A stretch of 64,000 bases of DNA from JBLUOA01 sp048060095. Its GTDB lineage: Bacteria > Pseudomonadota > Alphaproteobacteria > Rhodobacterales > Rhodobacteraceae. The translations under genes and the position numbers were made by a program. The stretch lies in assembly GCF_048060095.1 (NCBI RefSeq), contig NZ_JBLUOA010000001.1, positions 992,001-1,056,000 on the forward strand, in the 5' to 3' direction. The stretch's first letter is position 1; every line of letters starts with the position of its first letter. This document shows, one piece after another, positions 35,747 to 43,618 of this stretch. Below the pieces are notes generated by a model. It worked only from the letters and a program-made list of their open reading frames with translations, made no database searches and was not told the origin of the DNA.

Positions 35747-36753
35747 GGCTTAGCACCTGCGGCAATTCCGGTTGTCCGTCCAAGGATGTCGACCCCCTGC
35801 TGCATCCAGAAATGCAGCAGGTCGATGAACACCCAATTCTCGGCCAGCTTGTCGCCGTCGCGCCGATAGATGTCGATCACACGGAATTCGCCTGCCTTGT
35901 CGGTCGCGGGCATCCCCATGAAACCACCGGTCGGCCGCGCGGTGAAGTTCGGCCAGCCGAAGAAGCCGCCATAATGCCCTTCGGCCAGACGGCAGACGTG
36001 CTTTGTCTTTGTTCGATCCGTGAACCCTGCGCGGAAGGGGCCCGAATGTTGCGCCGCATAGCGCTCGATCGTGTAGGTGGCGCCGATGCCGCACGGCCCC
36101 CACCAGATCATATCGTCGTGCCAGCTTCGGGCGAGTTCTTCGGTCAGCGGCAGGCCAGAGTTCCAGCGCCCTATATCGTTGATCATCCGGTTCATCGTGG
36201 CGAGCGTCTGCTCCGCCTCCGCCGGGTCGTGGGGGCCGAATAGTAACCCGTCATGCGGGGCAGGGCTCGGCTGCATCACATGCGCGCCGGTTTGGGGCGG
36301 GAAGGGCGACAGGCCCGCCTGAACCATCAGATGCGGGATGTCGAAATACATTGCGGTTTCGGTGATCTGCCCACCTTCGATACGGTTGAATTCGCAATAG
36401 GGTAGAATGGTCATTTTGCCCGTCGGCGCGATCCCCAACCACGGCGCGTCGAACAGGCCCATGAGGTTGCCCATCGACACAACCCAGACGCCGCCTGCGT
36501 CCATTTCGTTCTGTCCTGCGAAAAACACATCCTGCCGCCGTTGCAGGCGGCGAAGGGCGCTGCGAAGCGGGCGCCAGAACTGTTCCGCCACAGCTTCGGC
36601 ACCGGTCAGTTCCCCAAACGGATGATAGCCGCGCCAGCGGTATTCCGGGCCTGTGATTCTGCCGATTTCAGCGGCGATGTCTGCGTCGTCCGCAGTGTCG
36701 AGCGCATCGTAATAGTCGCGGATGAGTTGTTTTTCTGCCTGAAAGTCGCGCAT
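35743..36753 (-). CDS. NTF2/SnoaL-fold protein, tandem domains (A)
   Basis: A 336-residue protein of two NTF2/SnoaL-like halves (about 1-165 and 180-325). The first half has YRWRGYHPFGELTGAEAVAEQFWRPL and the second ends with the shared motif ENWVFIDLLHFWMQQGVDIL. The fold is used by polyketide cyclases, dehydratases and isomerases, with no fixed reaction. It is divergent from the ABC/HpsN-like operon across a gap with two LacI-type operators and is a paralogue of three proteins in that operon. Confidence 0.83.
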   Translation of the reverse strand: MRDFQAEKQLIRDYYDALDTADDADIAAEIGRITGPEYRWRGYHPFGELTGAEAVAEQFWRPLRSALRRLQRRQDVFFAGQNEMDAGGVWVVSMGNLMGLFDAPWLGIAPTGKMTILPYCEFNRIEGGQITETAMYFDIPHLMVQAGLSPFPPQTGAHVMQPSPAPHDGLLFGPHDPAEAEQTLATMNRMINDIGRWNSGLPLTEELARSWHDDMIWWGPCGIGATYTIERYAAQHSGPFRAGFTDRTKTKHVCRLAEGHYGGFFGWPNFTARPTGGFMGMPATDKAGEFRVIDIYRRDGDKLAENWVFIDLLHFWMQQGVDILGRTTGIAAGAKP

Positions 36754-36810
36754 TATTTTTTATACCTTTTCAACACGCTAGGATGCTGAGTTCATGTAAC
36801 GCCACATGGT

Positions 36811-36830
36811 TTTTGCATACGTTTGCAAAA
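36811..36830. promoter_or_regulatory. LacI-type operator 1
   Basis: TTTTGCATACGTTTGCAAAA is a near-perfect palindrome with the central ACGT and flanking TGCA-type arms common for LacI-family sites. It lies in the gap between NTF2 protein A (minus) and the ABC operon (plus), just upstream of a candidate promoter. Confidence 0.82.
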
Positions 36831-36835
36831 ATAGC

Positions 36836-36865
36836 TTGCCAAAATGTCGCAGGAGAGTCTAGCCT
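36836..36865 (+). promoter_or_regulatory. candidate promoter between the two operators
   Basis: TTGCCA (36836-36841) and TAGCCT (36860-36865) are spaced by 18 bases. They are a modest match to the sigma-70 consensus, but they sit between operators 1 and 2 and 63 bases before the ABC ATPase start. Confidence 0.4.
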
Positions 36866-36868
36866 TAT

Positions 36869-36886
36869 CGCAAACGTATGCAAAAA
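36869..36886. promoter_or_regulatory. LacI-type operator 2
   Basis: CGCAAACGTATGCAAAAA holds GCAAACGTATGC and is the inverse of operator 1. The two centres are exactly 55 bp apart, about five helical turns, a spacing that allows repression by looping. The LacI-family gene at 45429 in this operon is the likely binder. Confidence 0.82.
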
Positions 36887-36928
36887 TGTGCGTCACGTTC
36901 ACACGCCAGCATCTGTCCAGGGGGGCTC

Positions 36929-37981
36929 ATGGCCGAGATTCAACTTAAAAACCTGTCCAAGCGATGGGGCGCTTTCGTCGGTGTCGATAACTTTGACCTG
37001 ACCATCGCGGACCAAGAATTTCTTGTTTTGCTCGGCCCGTCCGGCTGCGGCAAGACGACAACCATGCGCATGATCGCAGGGCTTGAAGACGCAACCGAGG
37101 GCGAGATCCGGATCGGCGACCGTGTGGTCAACGACCTTGACCCGAAAGACCGCGACGTGGCGATGGTGTTCCAGTCCTACGGGCTGTATCCGCATATCAA
37201 CGTCTACGAAAACATCCGCTTTCCGCTGAAGGTGCGTAAGGCCGATCCCGCCACCCATGACGAACGGGTGATGCGGGCGGCTGAGATGGTCGAACTCACC
37301 GACTTCCTGCACCGCAAGCCTGCCGAACTGTCCGGTGGCCAGCGGCAGCGCGTGGCCCTTGCCCGCGCCATCGTTCGCAAACCCTCGGTGTTCCTGATGG
37401 ACGAACCGCTGTCGAACCTCGACGCCAAACTGCGGGTTTCGACCCGCGCGCAGATCAAGAACCTGTCCCATGAACTGAAAGTCACGACCGTCTACGTGAC
37501 TCACGACCAGATTGAGGCGATGACGCTCGCCGACCGCGTCGTGGTGATGAAAGCCGGCGTCGTGCAGCAGGTGGGCACTCCGACCGACATCTATGACAAC
37601 CCCGTGAATACCTTTGTGGCGAGCTTTATCGGCTCTCCCGCGATGAACCTGATGGATGGCGAGATGCAGGGCGGCACCTTCACCGGCAAGAACGTCGAAA
37701 TCAGCGGCCTGTCCGCGCCAGATGGCCCCATTACGCTGGGCTTCCGTGCGGAAGACGCCGAAGTGTCCGAAACCACCGGGCAGGTCAACGGGCCCTTATA
37801 CACCATCGAACTGCTTGGCGACGCGACCATGCTGACCGTCCGCGCGGGCGGGCAGATGGTCTCTGTCAAAGCGCACAAGGATTATCGGGCCGAGATTGGC
37901 GATAACGTCTCATTCTCTGTCCCGACCACGATTTGTCACCTGTTTGATAGGGAGACAGGGACAAGAATAGGGGCGTCCTAG
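36929..37981 (+). CDS. CUT1-type ABC transporter ATP-binding protein (UgpC/MalK-like)
   Basis: A 350-residue ATPase with Walker A GPSGCGKT, signature LSGGQRQRVALARAIV, Walker B VFLMDEPLSNLDAKLR, and a C-terminal regulatory OB/TOBE domain (LGFRAEDAEVSE...). This layout is typical of ATPases for sugars, polyols or glycerol-3-phosphate. The ATG at 36929 follows AGGGGGG; a longer frame to 36878 overlaps operator 2. First gene of the LacI-controlled operon. Confidence 0.94.
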   Translation: MAEIQLKNLSKRWGAFVGVDNFDLTIADQEFLVLLGPSGCGKTTTMRMIAGLEDATEGEIRIGDRVVNDLDPKDRDVAMVFQSYGLYPHINVYENIRFPLKVRKADPATHDERVMRAAEMVELTDFLHRKPAELSGGQRQRVALARAIVRKPSVFLMDEPLSNLDAKLRVSTRAQIKNLSHELKVTTVYVTHDQIEAMTLADRVVVMKAGVVQQVGTPTDIYDNPVNTFVASFIGSPAMNLMDGEMQGGTFTGKNVEISGLSAPDGPITLGFRAEDAEVSETTGQVNGPLYTIELLGDATMLTVRAGGQMVSVKAHKDYRAEIGDNVSFSVPTTICHLFDRETGTRIGAS

Positions 37982-37993
37982 CCCCTGAATAAC

Positions 37994-38040
37994 CCGGCGT
38001 TTTGCCGGTAACGAAGTGGTGCAGGCTTCGAAGCTGCACC
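37994..38040 (+). other. two hairpins between ATPase and binding-protein genes
   Basis: CCGGC (37994-37998) / GCCGG (38004-38008) around GTTTT, then GGTGCAG (38018-38024) / CTGCACC (38034-38040) around nine bases. No T-run follows. They precede the binding-protein start and may mark a processing point that separates its message. Confidence 0.5.
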
Positions 38041-38066
38041 CAGCACATGCACAGGGAGACTGCATA

Positions 38067-39290
38067 ATGTACTTGAAGAAACTAGTGATGGCGGGGGCGA
38101 TCTCGCTTATGGGGACGGGGGCGTATGCGGCCTGTTCCTACGAAAACCAGACACCGATCAGCATGCTGTCGGCCGGTTTCGAGGCATGGAAAGCCGTGGC
38201 TGACGCCATGGCAGAGTGTGGCAATTTCGAAGCCGAGCTTGATCAGGAATTCCGCACCAAGCAGCCATCCGCCTTTGCGACGAACCCGTCGCTTTATCAC
38301 ATCGGCGGCGTGTCGAACGGCACAATCACCCCGCTGCTGAACGAAGGGCTGATCCGTCCGCTCGACGATCTTGTTGCTGAATTCGGCCAAGATCTGTCGC
38401 CGAACCAGCTGATCACGATTGACGGCAAGATCATGGCGATTGCGATGATGGTGAATACGCAGCACCTGATGTATCGCGCCGACATCTTTGAAGACCTCGG
38501 CCTTGAGGTTCCGACCTCGTGGGACGAAGTTTTTGCCGCTGCCGATAAGATCGAAGAGGCCGGTCTTGTTGATCATGCCCTTGGCGTCACGATGAAATCC
38601 GGCTGGAACCTCGCGCAGGATTTCAACAACATATTCCTCGGCTACGGCGGTCAGTTCGTGGACGACGCGAACATGCCGACGCTGAACAATGAGGCTGGCG
38701 TGAATGCGCTGGAAACCATGAAGCGGATGACGGAATACGCCGACCCGGAATTCCTTGTGTCTGACTCCACCTACGTTCAGCAGCAGTTCCAGCAGGAAAA
38801 AATTGCGATGGCGAACCTCTGGGCCAGCCGCGCATCTGCGATGGACCTCGAAGGCGAAAGCCAGGTCGTTGGCAAGGTGAACACCGCCGCTGCACCGACC
38901 GCGATGGAAGGTGGTCCGCCCGCCACGACGATCTGGTGGGATGGCGTTGTAATCGCCGCCAACATCACGGACGAAGAGGCTGAGGCCGCGTTCAAGCTGA
39001 TCCTCGAAGGGCTCGACACCGAAATGGTGCAGGCGAATAACGGCGCGGCCATCTGGCTGATCCCGGGGTATGAGCCGAACCGTCTGGCCGAAGGCGCAAT
39101 CGCGACCCTTCAGGCACAGCCGGGTGCTGCGGCTTACCCGTCCACATCGGCAATGGGCCTGATGCACACCGCAGTCGGCAACGGCGTCAGCGACTTCCTG
39201 ACAGGCGCGACAGATGCCGCGACCACGCTTGCCGGGATTGAGGACGCATACCTCACCTCCGCGAAAGAGGCCGGCCTGATCGCCGACTAA
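38067..39290 (+). CDS. CUT1 ABC transporter substrate-binding protein
   Basis: A 407-residue SBP_bac_1-type protein with signal peptide MYLKKLVMAGAISLMGTGAYA. Visible blocks are GVSNGTITPLLNEGLIRPLDDLVAEFGQ, MAIAMMVNTQHLMYRADIFEDLGLEVPTSWDEVFAAADKIEEAG (read in parts) and TTIWWDGVVIAANITDEEAEAAFKLI. It would bind a sugar, polyol or similar ligand. GGGAG lies nine bases before the ATG. Flanked by hairpins on both sides. Confidence 0.92.
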   Translation: MYLKKLVMAGAISLMGTGAYAACSYENQTPISMLSAGFEAWKAVADAMAECGNFEAELDQEFRTKQPSAFATNPSLYHIGGVSNGTITPLLNEGLIRPLDDLVAEFGQDLSPNQLITIDGKIMAIAMMVNTQHLMYRADIFEDLGLEVPTSWDEVFAAADKIEEAGLVDHALGVTMKSGWNLAQDFNNIFLGYGGQFVDDANMPTLNNEAGVNALETMKRMTEYADPEFLVSDSTYVQQQFQQEKIAMANLWASRASAMDLEGESQVVGKVNTAAAPTAMEGGPPATTIWWDGVVIAANITDEEAEAAFKLILEGLDTEMVQANNGAAIWLIPGYEPNRLAEGAIATLQAQPGAAAYPSTSAMGLMHTAVGNGVSDFLTGATDAATTLAGIEDAYLTSAKEAGLIAD

Positions 39291-39298
39291 CGACAGAC

Positions 39299-39326
39299 GT
39301 GAGAGGGCGGTGCGCTGCCCTCTCAC
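39299..39326 (+). other. hairpin after binding-protein gene
   Basis: Perfect 10-bp stem GTGAGAGGGC (39299-39308) / GCCCTCTCAC (39317-39326), loop GGTGCGCT, starting 9 bp after the stop of the binding-protein gene, with no T-run. It fits a stabilising hairpin that favours binding-protein expression over the permeases. Confidence 0.72.
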
Positions 39327-39421
39327 CCTCGCAACGGTCCGGGTTTTGCCGGGGGCAGACGCAAAGTGCCCCGCGCTAAGTCCAGACTTGAACCGACCTG
39401 ATCTACGGAAGGGCCACGCCC

Positions 39422-40444
39422 ATGAAATTCAAGACATTCGCTGCCTTTGTCGGACCGTCGCTCTTCATGATGCTGGTCTTTATCGCGCTACCGCTGATCA
39501 GCGTGTTCTCGCAAAGCTTTTACAATACCCAACCCGTTTTTGAGCAGGTGGAGGTTGAAACCTGCACCCCCGGCTTCCCGACCGCGACCTGCGTGACCGA
39601 GGTCAAAAGCCGCCCCGTCATGGGCGAGGACGGCAAGATCAAAACGGAAACCAGCTTCGTCGGGCTGCAAAGTTACCGCAACGTCCTCGAACTTGGCCGC
39701 GTGAAAGAGGCGCTGGCCAACGGAAGCTGGGGCCAGTTGATGAATATCGACTTCTGGAAGGCGCTGAGGTTCACGTTGACCTTTACGCTTCTCACGCTGC
39801 CTCTGGTGATCGTTGTCGGGCTAGCCATTGCGCTTGCCGTCAATAATGCGGCGAAATCACTGAGGGGGCCGGTGATCTTTATATCGCTCTTGCCCTTTAT
39901 CATCACGCCGGTGATCGGCGCGCTGTCGATTTATTGGTTGTTCGTCGGGGACGGCATCCTGACCGCTACGCTTGAACGCTGGACGGGGCAGGACATCGCG
40001 ATGTTTGCGCAGGCGTGGACGATCGAACTGCTGATGCTGTTCTACCGCGTCTGGCACGTGGCGCCCTTTGCCTTCGTGATCTTCTACGCGGGCCTTCAGA
40101 CGGTAAACCAGGACACGCTCGAATCCGCGATCATCGACGGGGCAAGCCGCTGGGAACGCCTGCGCTATGTGATCGTGCCACACCTGATGCCGCTCATCAT
40201 CTTCATCGCGCTGATCCACCTGATGGACTGCTACCGCGTGTTCGAAGAAATCGTGGGCTTCCGCAGCCAGGCGCATGTGATCTCTCTGCAATGGCTGACC
40301 TATGACTTCCTGACACCGGACGATGCGGGCAACCGCGCAATCAGTCGGGCGTCTGCAAGCGCCATGCTCACCATGATCGGGATTGTCTTCCTGCTGATCC
40401 CACTTCTCAAGCGCACCTGGCGCGACCACAAAGGGAGCCACTGA
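39422..40444 (+). CDS. CUT1 ABC transporter permease
   Basis: A 340-residue MalF/UgpA-type permease. After TM1 (ASLFMMLVFIALPLISVFSQ region) there is a hydrophilic insert of about 60 residues with two cysteines (ETCTPGFPTATC) before the second helix. The EAA loop is ESAIIDGASRWERLRYVIVPHLMP. About six to seven helices in all. It pairs with the following permease, one base downstream of its stop. Confidence 0.92.
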   Translation: MKFKTFAAFVGPSLFMMLVFIALPLISVFSQSFYNTQPVFEQVEVETCTPGFPTATCVTEVKSRPVMGEDGKIKTETSFVGLQSYRNVLELGRVKEALANGSWGQLMNIDFWKALRFTLTFTLLTLPLVIVVGLAIALAVNNAAKSLRGPVIFISLLPFIITPVIGALSIYWLFVGDGILTATLERWTGQDIAMFAQAWTIELLMLFYRVWHVAPFAFVIFYAGLQTVNQDTLESAIIDGASRWERLRYVIVPHLMPLIIFIALIHLMDCYRVFEEIVGFRSQAHVISLQWLTYDFLTPDDAGNRAISRASASAMLTMIGIVFLLIPLLKRTWRDHKGSH

Positions 40445-40445
40445 T

Positions 40446-41603
40446 ATGTCGACGCCCAAGTCAATGCGCCAATCGCTCGCGCTTCGCCTCGGCTCTGCCG
40501 GTTTCCTGATCTTCTGGTGTTTGCTTGCCGCCTTCCCGATCTTCTGGATCGCAGTGATGAGCTTCAAGTCCCCGGTCGATGCCTTCGCGTCGAACCCGCT
40601 TGACGTGGTCTTTGGCCCGGCGACACGGGCCGACGGCAACGGCCTGTCGATCATCGACATCATCGTCGGCCTGCTGGTCCTGTGGTGGTCGTTCAAATTC
40701 GCGATGGGCCGCCTGCCGCAGATGGTGTCACGCTTTACCCAGCCGGGGACCGTGATCCTTGGGTGGATCATTGCGGTCATCGGTTTCGCCGTCGCCTTCA
40801 TCGTTGTGTTCTTCGTGATCCTGCCAGCGGTCCTTTCCGGGCTGAACGCGATCACCGGGCCGCTGGGGCAACCGATCCTTGGCCTGACGACGCAGCACTA
40901 TCAAAGCGTTTGGGTCGATAACGAATTCTACCGCAACTTCCTGAACTCCCTGTTGGTGACGGCGGGTGTTGTGACGGTGTCGCTGACAGTTGGCACGCTG
41001 GCCGGGTATGGCCTTGCGCGGTCTGGCTCGAACCTCGCGTTCTGGCTGCTGATACTCGCGCTGATCTTCCGGGCGCTGCCGCATTCGGTGCTGGTCGCGG
41101 GCTATCTGCCGGTGTTCATCAACTCCGCCGAAATCCTGCGCCCGATCTTTGGCGACTCGGCCCCGACCCTATACGGGCAGCCCTATGCCGTCATCGCCGT
41201 GCTTGTCGCGATCAACCAGCCTTTCACGATCTGGATGCTGCGCAGCTTCTTCCACAATATCCCGACCGAACTGGACGAAGCCGCCCGCGTCGATGGCTGT
41301 TCACACTTCCAGGCGTTCCGCCGGGTCATCATGCCGGTCATGTGGCCGGGGGTCATCACGACGGGTCTGTTCAGCTTCCTTCTGGGCTATAACGACTTCC
41401 TCGTGACCTCGCTGCTGCTTGACGCGCAGAACCAGACGATGGTTCCGGCCATCGCGGGCTACTTCAACCGCGAAACCACCACTACCGATCAGGTCGAAGC
41501 GATCGCCGCCGCCGTGTCGATTACCGCGCCGCTGTTCTTGCTGGTGATGGTGTTCCAGCGCCAGATCGTAAGCGGCCTGACCGCCGGAGCGGTGAAAGGC
41601 TGA
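40446..41603 (+). CDS. CUT1 ABC transporter permease with extra N-terminal helices
   Basis: A 385-residue MalG/UgpE-type permease, about 100 residues longer than usual. Between TM1 (FLIFWCLLAAFPIFWIAVMSF) and the conserved core (FYRNFLNSLLVTAGVVTVSLTVG) are two added hydrophobic segments (IIDIIVGLLVLWWSFKF and VILGWIIAVIGFAVAFIVVFF). The EAA loop is DEAARVDGCSHFQAFRRVIMPVMWPG. Partner of the preceding permease. Confidence 0.92.
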   Translation: MSTPKSMRQSLALRLGSAGFLIFWCLLAAFPIFWIAVMSFKSPVDAFASNPLDVVFGPATRADGNGLSIIDIIVGLLVLWWSFKFAMGRLPQMVSRFTQPGTVILGWIIAVIGFAVAFIVVFFVILPAVLSGLNAITGPLGQPILGLTTQHYQSVWVDNEFYRNFLNSLLVTAGVVTVSLTVGTLAGYGLARSGSNLAFWLLILALIFRALPHSVLVAGYLPVFINSAEILRPIFGDSAPTLYGQPYAVIAVLVAINQPFTIWMLRSFFHNIPTELDEAARVDGCSHFQAFRRVIMPVMWPGVITTGLFSFLLGYNDFLVTSLLLDAQNQTMVPAIAGYFNRETTTTDQVEAIAAAVSITAPLFLLVMVFQRQIVSGLTAGAVKG

Positions 41604-41619
41604 CGATGCCCACTGCCAA

Positions 41620-41661
41620 CTTCATCTTTCTGAAAATATCCCCGCCGGAGGCTCCGGCGGG
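41620..41661 (-). repeat. intergenic palindromic repeat, copy B (inverted)
   Basis: Read on the minus strand: a perfect 10-bp stem CCCGCCGGAG / CTCCGGCGGG (41641-41661) followed by the shared tail GGATATTTTCAGAAAGATGAAG. It lies between the permease and NTF2 protein B genes. Confidence 0.78.
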
Positions 41662-41682
41662 TTCAACAAGGACTATGACCAC

Positions 41683-42225
41683 ATGAAAGGCTCCCGCCCC
41701 GAACAAGCGGTTCTTAGCCGCGACACGGACATGAGCAAGACCGCGGAAACCCGCGCGGTGATCGAAAACATGGTGGACGGGCTGAACGACCACCGGATCG
41801 CGGATATCGGCGATTTCTTTTCGGAAACCTTTCGCTGGATGGGCAATCAGGGCTGCGGCACCAAAACCGGCCTGCGCGAATTTCAGAACAACTGGCAACG
41901 CCCGTTTCAGGCGGCATTTTCCGATAAGGTCTGCGTGGACGAAGCGCGGCTTTACATGGGCGAATGGGCCGCCGCCTTTGGTCGGCAGGAAGCGACCCAT
42001 AGCGGCGACTTTATGGGTGTCGCCGCGACCGGTAAGCGGGTCGATATCCGCTACATGGATTTCTGGAAAGTCGAAGACGGCAAGATCACCGACAACTGGG
42101 TGATGGTCGATTTTCCGCATGTTCTGGCACAGCTTGGCGTTGATGTGTTCAACGGCCACGGCTGGGAAACCTTTGACCGGGGCGAGAAAACACCGCCCCG
42201 CCCGAAAACCGAGGAAATGGTATGA
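41683..42225 (+). CDS. NTF2/SnoaL-fold protein, single domain (B)
   Basis: A 180-residue single-domain NTF2/SnoaL-like protein: MVDGLNDHRIADIGDFFSE, DFMGVAATGKRVDIRYMDFWKVEDGKITDNWVMVDFPHVLAQLGVDVF (read in parts). The end motif D/ENWVxxDxxxxxxQxGVD is shared with proteins A and C. Its stop overlaps the HpsN-like gene start (ATGA), so the two products are probably made together and act on the same compound. Confidence 0.86.
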   Translation: MKGSRPEQAVLSRDTDMSKTAETRAVIENMVDGLNDHRIADIGDFFSETFRWMGNQGCGTKTGLREFQNNWQRPFQAAFSDKVCVDEARLYMGEWAAAFGRQEATHSGDFMGVAATGKRVDIRYMDFWKVEDGKITDNWVMVDFPHVLAQLGVDVFNGHGWETFDRGEKTPPRPKTEEMV

Positions 42226-43550
42226 CGATTGAATACTTGAAACGTGGCAAAGCCGAAGACGCCCGCGCCGAGGATGACGCAAAGACCCGCGCGGTGGTCG
42301 AGGCGACGCTGAAGGACATCGAAACCCGTGGCGATGCTGCGGTGAGGGACCTTTCGGAGAAGTTCGACAACTACTCCCCCAAATCCTTCCGCCTCAGCGA
42401 GTCCGAGATCGAAGCGCTGATGGCCAAAGTCTCAGACCGCGAAATGGCCGACATCAAGTTCGCGCAGGAACAGGTGCGGAATTTTGCGCAGGCGCAGCGG
42501 GACTCGATGCTGGATATCGAGGTGGAAACGCTGCCGGGCGTGATCCTTGGCCATAAGAATATCCCGGTGCAATCCGTCGGCTGCTACGTGCCGGGCGGCA
42601 AGTTCCCGATGGTGGCGTCGGCGCATATGTCCGTCGCCACGGCGTCGGTCGCTGGTGTGCCGCGCATCATCGCCGCAACGCCCCCCTTCAACGGAGAGCC
42701 GAACCCCGCGGTGATTGCCGCGATGCACCTTGGCGGTGCGCACGAAATCTACGTGATGGGCGGAATCCAGGCGATCGGCGCGATGGCGATCGGGACGGAA
42801 ACGATCGACCCCGTGCACCTGCTTGTCGGCCCAGGCAACGCTTTCGTCGCCGAGGCCAAGCGCCAGTTGTTCGGACGCGTCGGGATCGACCTTTTTGCAG
42901 GTCCGACCGAAACGATGGTAATCGCGGACGACACCGTGGATGCGGAACTCTGCGCCACGGATCTCCTCGGCCAAGCGGAGCACGGTTACAACTCCCCGGC
43001 CGTGCTCGTGACCAACTCTCGCAAGCTGGCCGAGGAGACTTTGTCCGAAATCGACCGCATCCTGAAAATCCTGCCGACCGCCGGCACCGCGAAGGTGAGC
43101 TGGGAGGATTATGGCGAAGTCATCCTCTGCGAAACCTACGACGAAATGCTGGCCGTTGCCGATGACATCGCGTCCGAACATGTGCAGGTGATGACCGACC
43201 GGGACGACTGGTTCCTCGACAACATGACCTGCTACGGCGCGCTGTTCCTTGGTCCGCGCACCAATGTCGCGAATGGCGACAAGGTGATCGGGACGAACCA
43301 CACCCTGCCGACGAAGAAGGCCGGGCGCTATACCGGCGGGCTTTGGGTCGGGAAGTATCTGAAGACCCACAGCTACCAGAAAGTGCTGACCGATGAGGCT
43401 GCGACGCTCGTTGGCGAATACGGATCGCGCCTGTGTATGCTCGAAGGTTTTGTCGGCCACGCCGAACAATGCAATGTCCGGGTGCGCCGTTATGGCGGGA
43501 TTAATGTGCCTTACGGCGAAGGTGCACCCTATCGGGAGGCGGCGGAATAG
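42222..43550 (+). CDS. histidinol dehydrogenase-family enzyme (HpsN-like)
   Basis: A 442-residue Zn- and NAD-dependent alcohol dehydrogenase of the HisD fold. Zinc ligands Gln251 and His254 (LLGQAEHG), the acid/base pair Glu319-His320 (IASEHVQVM), Asp353 (NGDKVIGTNHTLPT) and GPGNAFVAEAKR (203-214) are all kept. True biosynthetic hisD is expected with the his genes elsewhere; here it sits in a catabolic operon, as does sulfopropanediol dehydrogenase HpsN. It would oxidise a polyol-type alcohol to the acid. The actual substrate is open. Confidence 0.87.
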   Translation: MTIEYLKRGKAEDARAEDDAKTRAVVEATLKDIETRGDAAVRDLSEKFDNYSPKSFRLSESEIEALMAKVSDREMADIKFAQEQVRNFAQAQRDSMLDIEVETLPGVILGHKNIPVQSVGCYVPGGKFPMVASAHMSVATASVAGVPRIIAATPPFNGEPNPAVIAAMHLGGAHEIYVMGGIQAIGAMAIGTETIDPVHLLVGPGNAFVAEAKRQLFGRVGIDLFAGPTETMVIADDTVDAELCATDLLGQAEHGYNSPAVLVTNSRKLAEETLSEIDRILKILPTAGTAKVSWEDYGEVILCETYDEMLAVADDIASEHVQVMTDRDDWFLDNMTCYGALFLGPRTNVANGDKVIGTNHTLPTKKAGRYTGGLWVGKYLKTHSYQKVLTDEAATLVGEYGSRLCMLEGFVGHAEQCNVRVRRYGGINVPYGEGAPYREAAE

Positions 43551-43608
43551 GGGGCTTTGCCCCCGGCGCTGCCGCGCCTCCCCCAGAGTATTTCTAGCAA
43601 GATGAAGC
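43550..43608 (+). repeat. intergenic palindromic repeat, copy C
   Basis: GGGGGC/GCCCCC hairpin (43550-43564), a GC-rich spacer, CCCCC and the shared tail AGAGTATTTCTAGCAAGATGAAG. It fills the gap between the HpsN-like gene and NTF2 protein C. Confidence 0.78.
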
Positions 43609-43618
43609 TGACCTAAGA

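Noticed and set aside
38082..39326. 414-codon open frame on the minus strand
   Set aside because: Exact shadow of the CUT1 binding-protein gene, which has a signal peptide and family motifs.
42222..43550. biosynthetic histidinol dehydrogenase (hisD)
   Set aside because: It is embedded in a LacI-controlled ABC catabolic operon, away from the his genes, and its sequence fits the HpsN-like side branch better.
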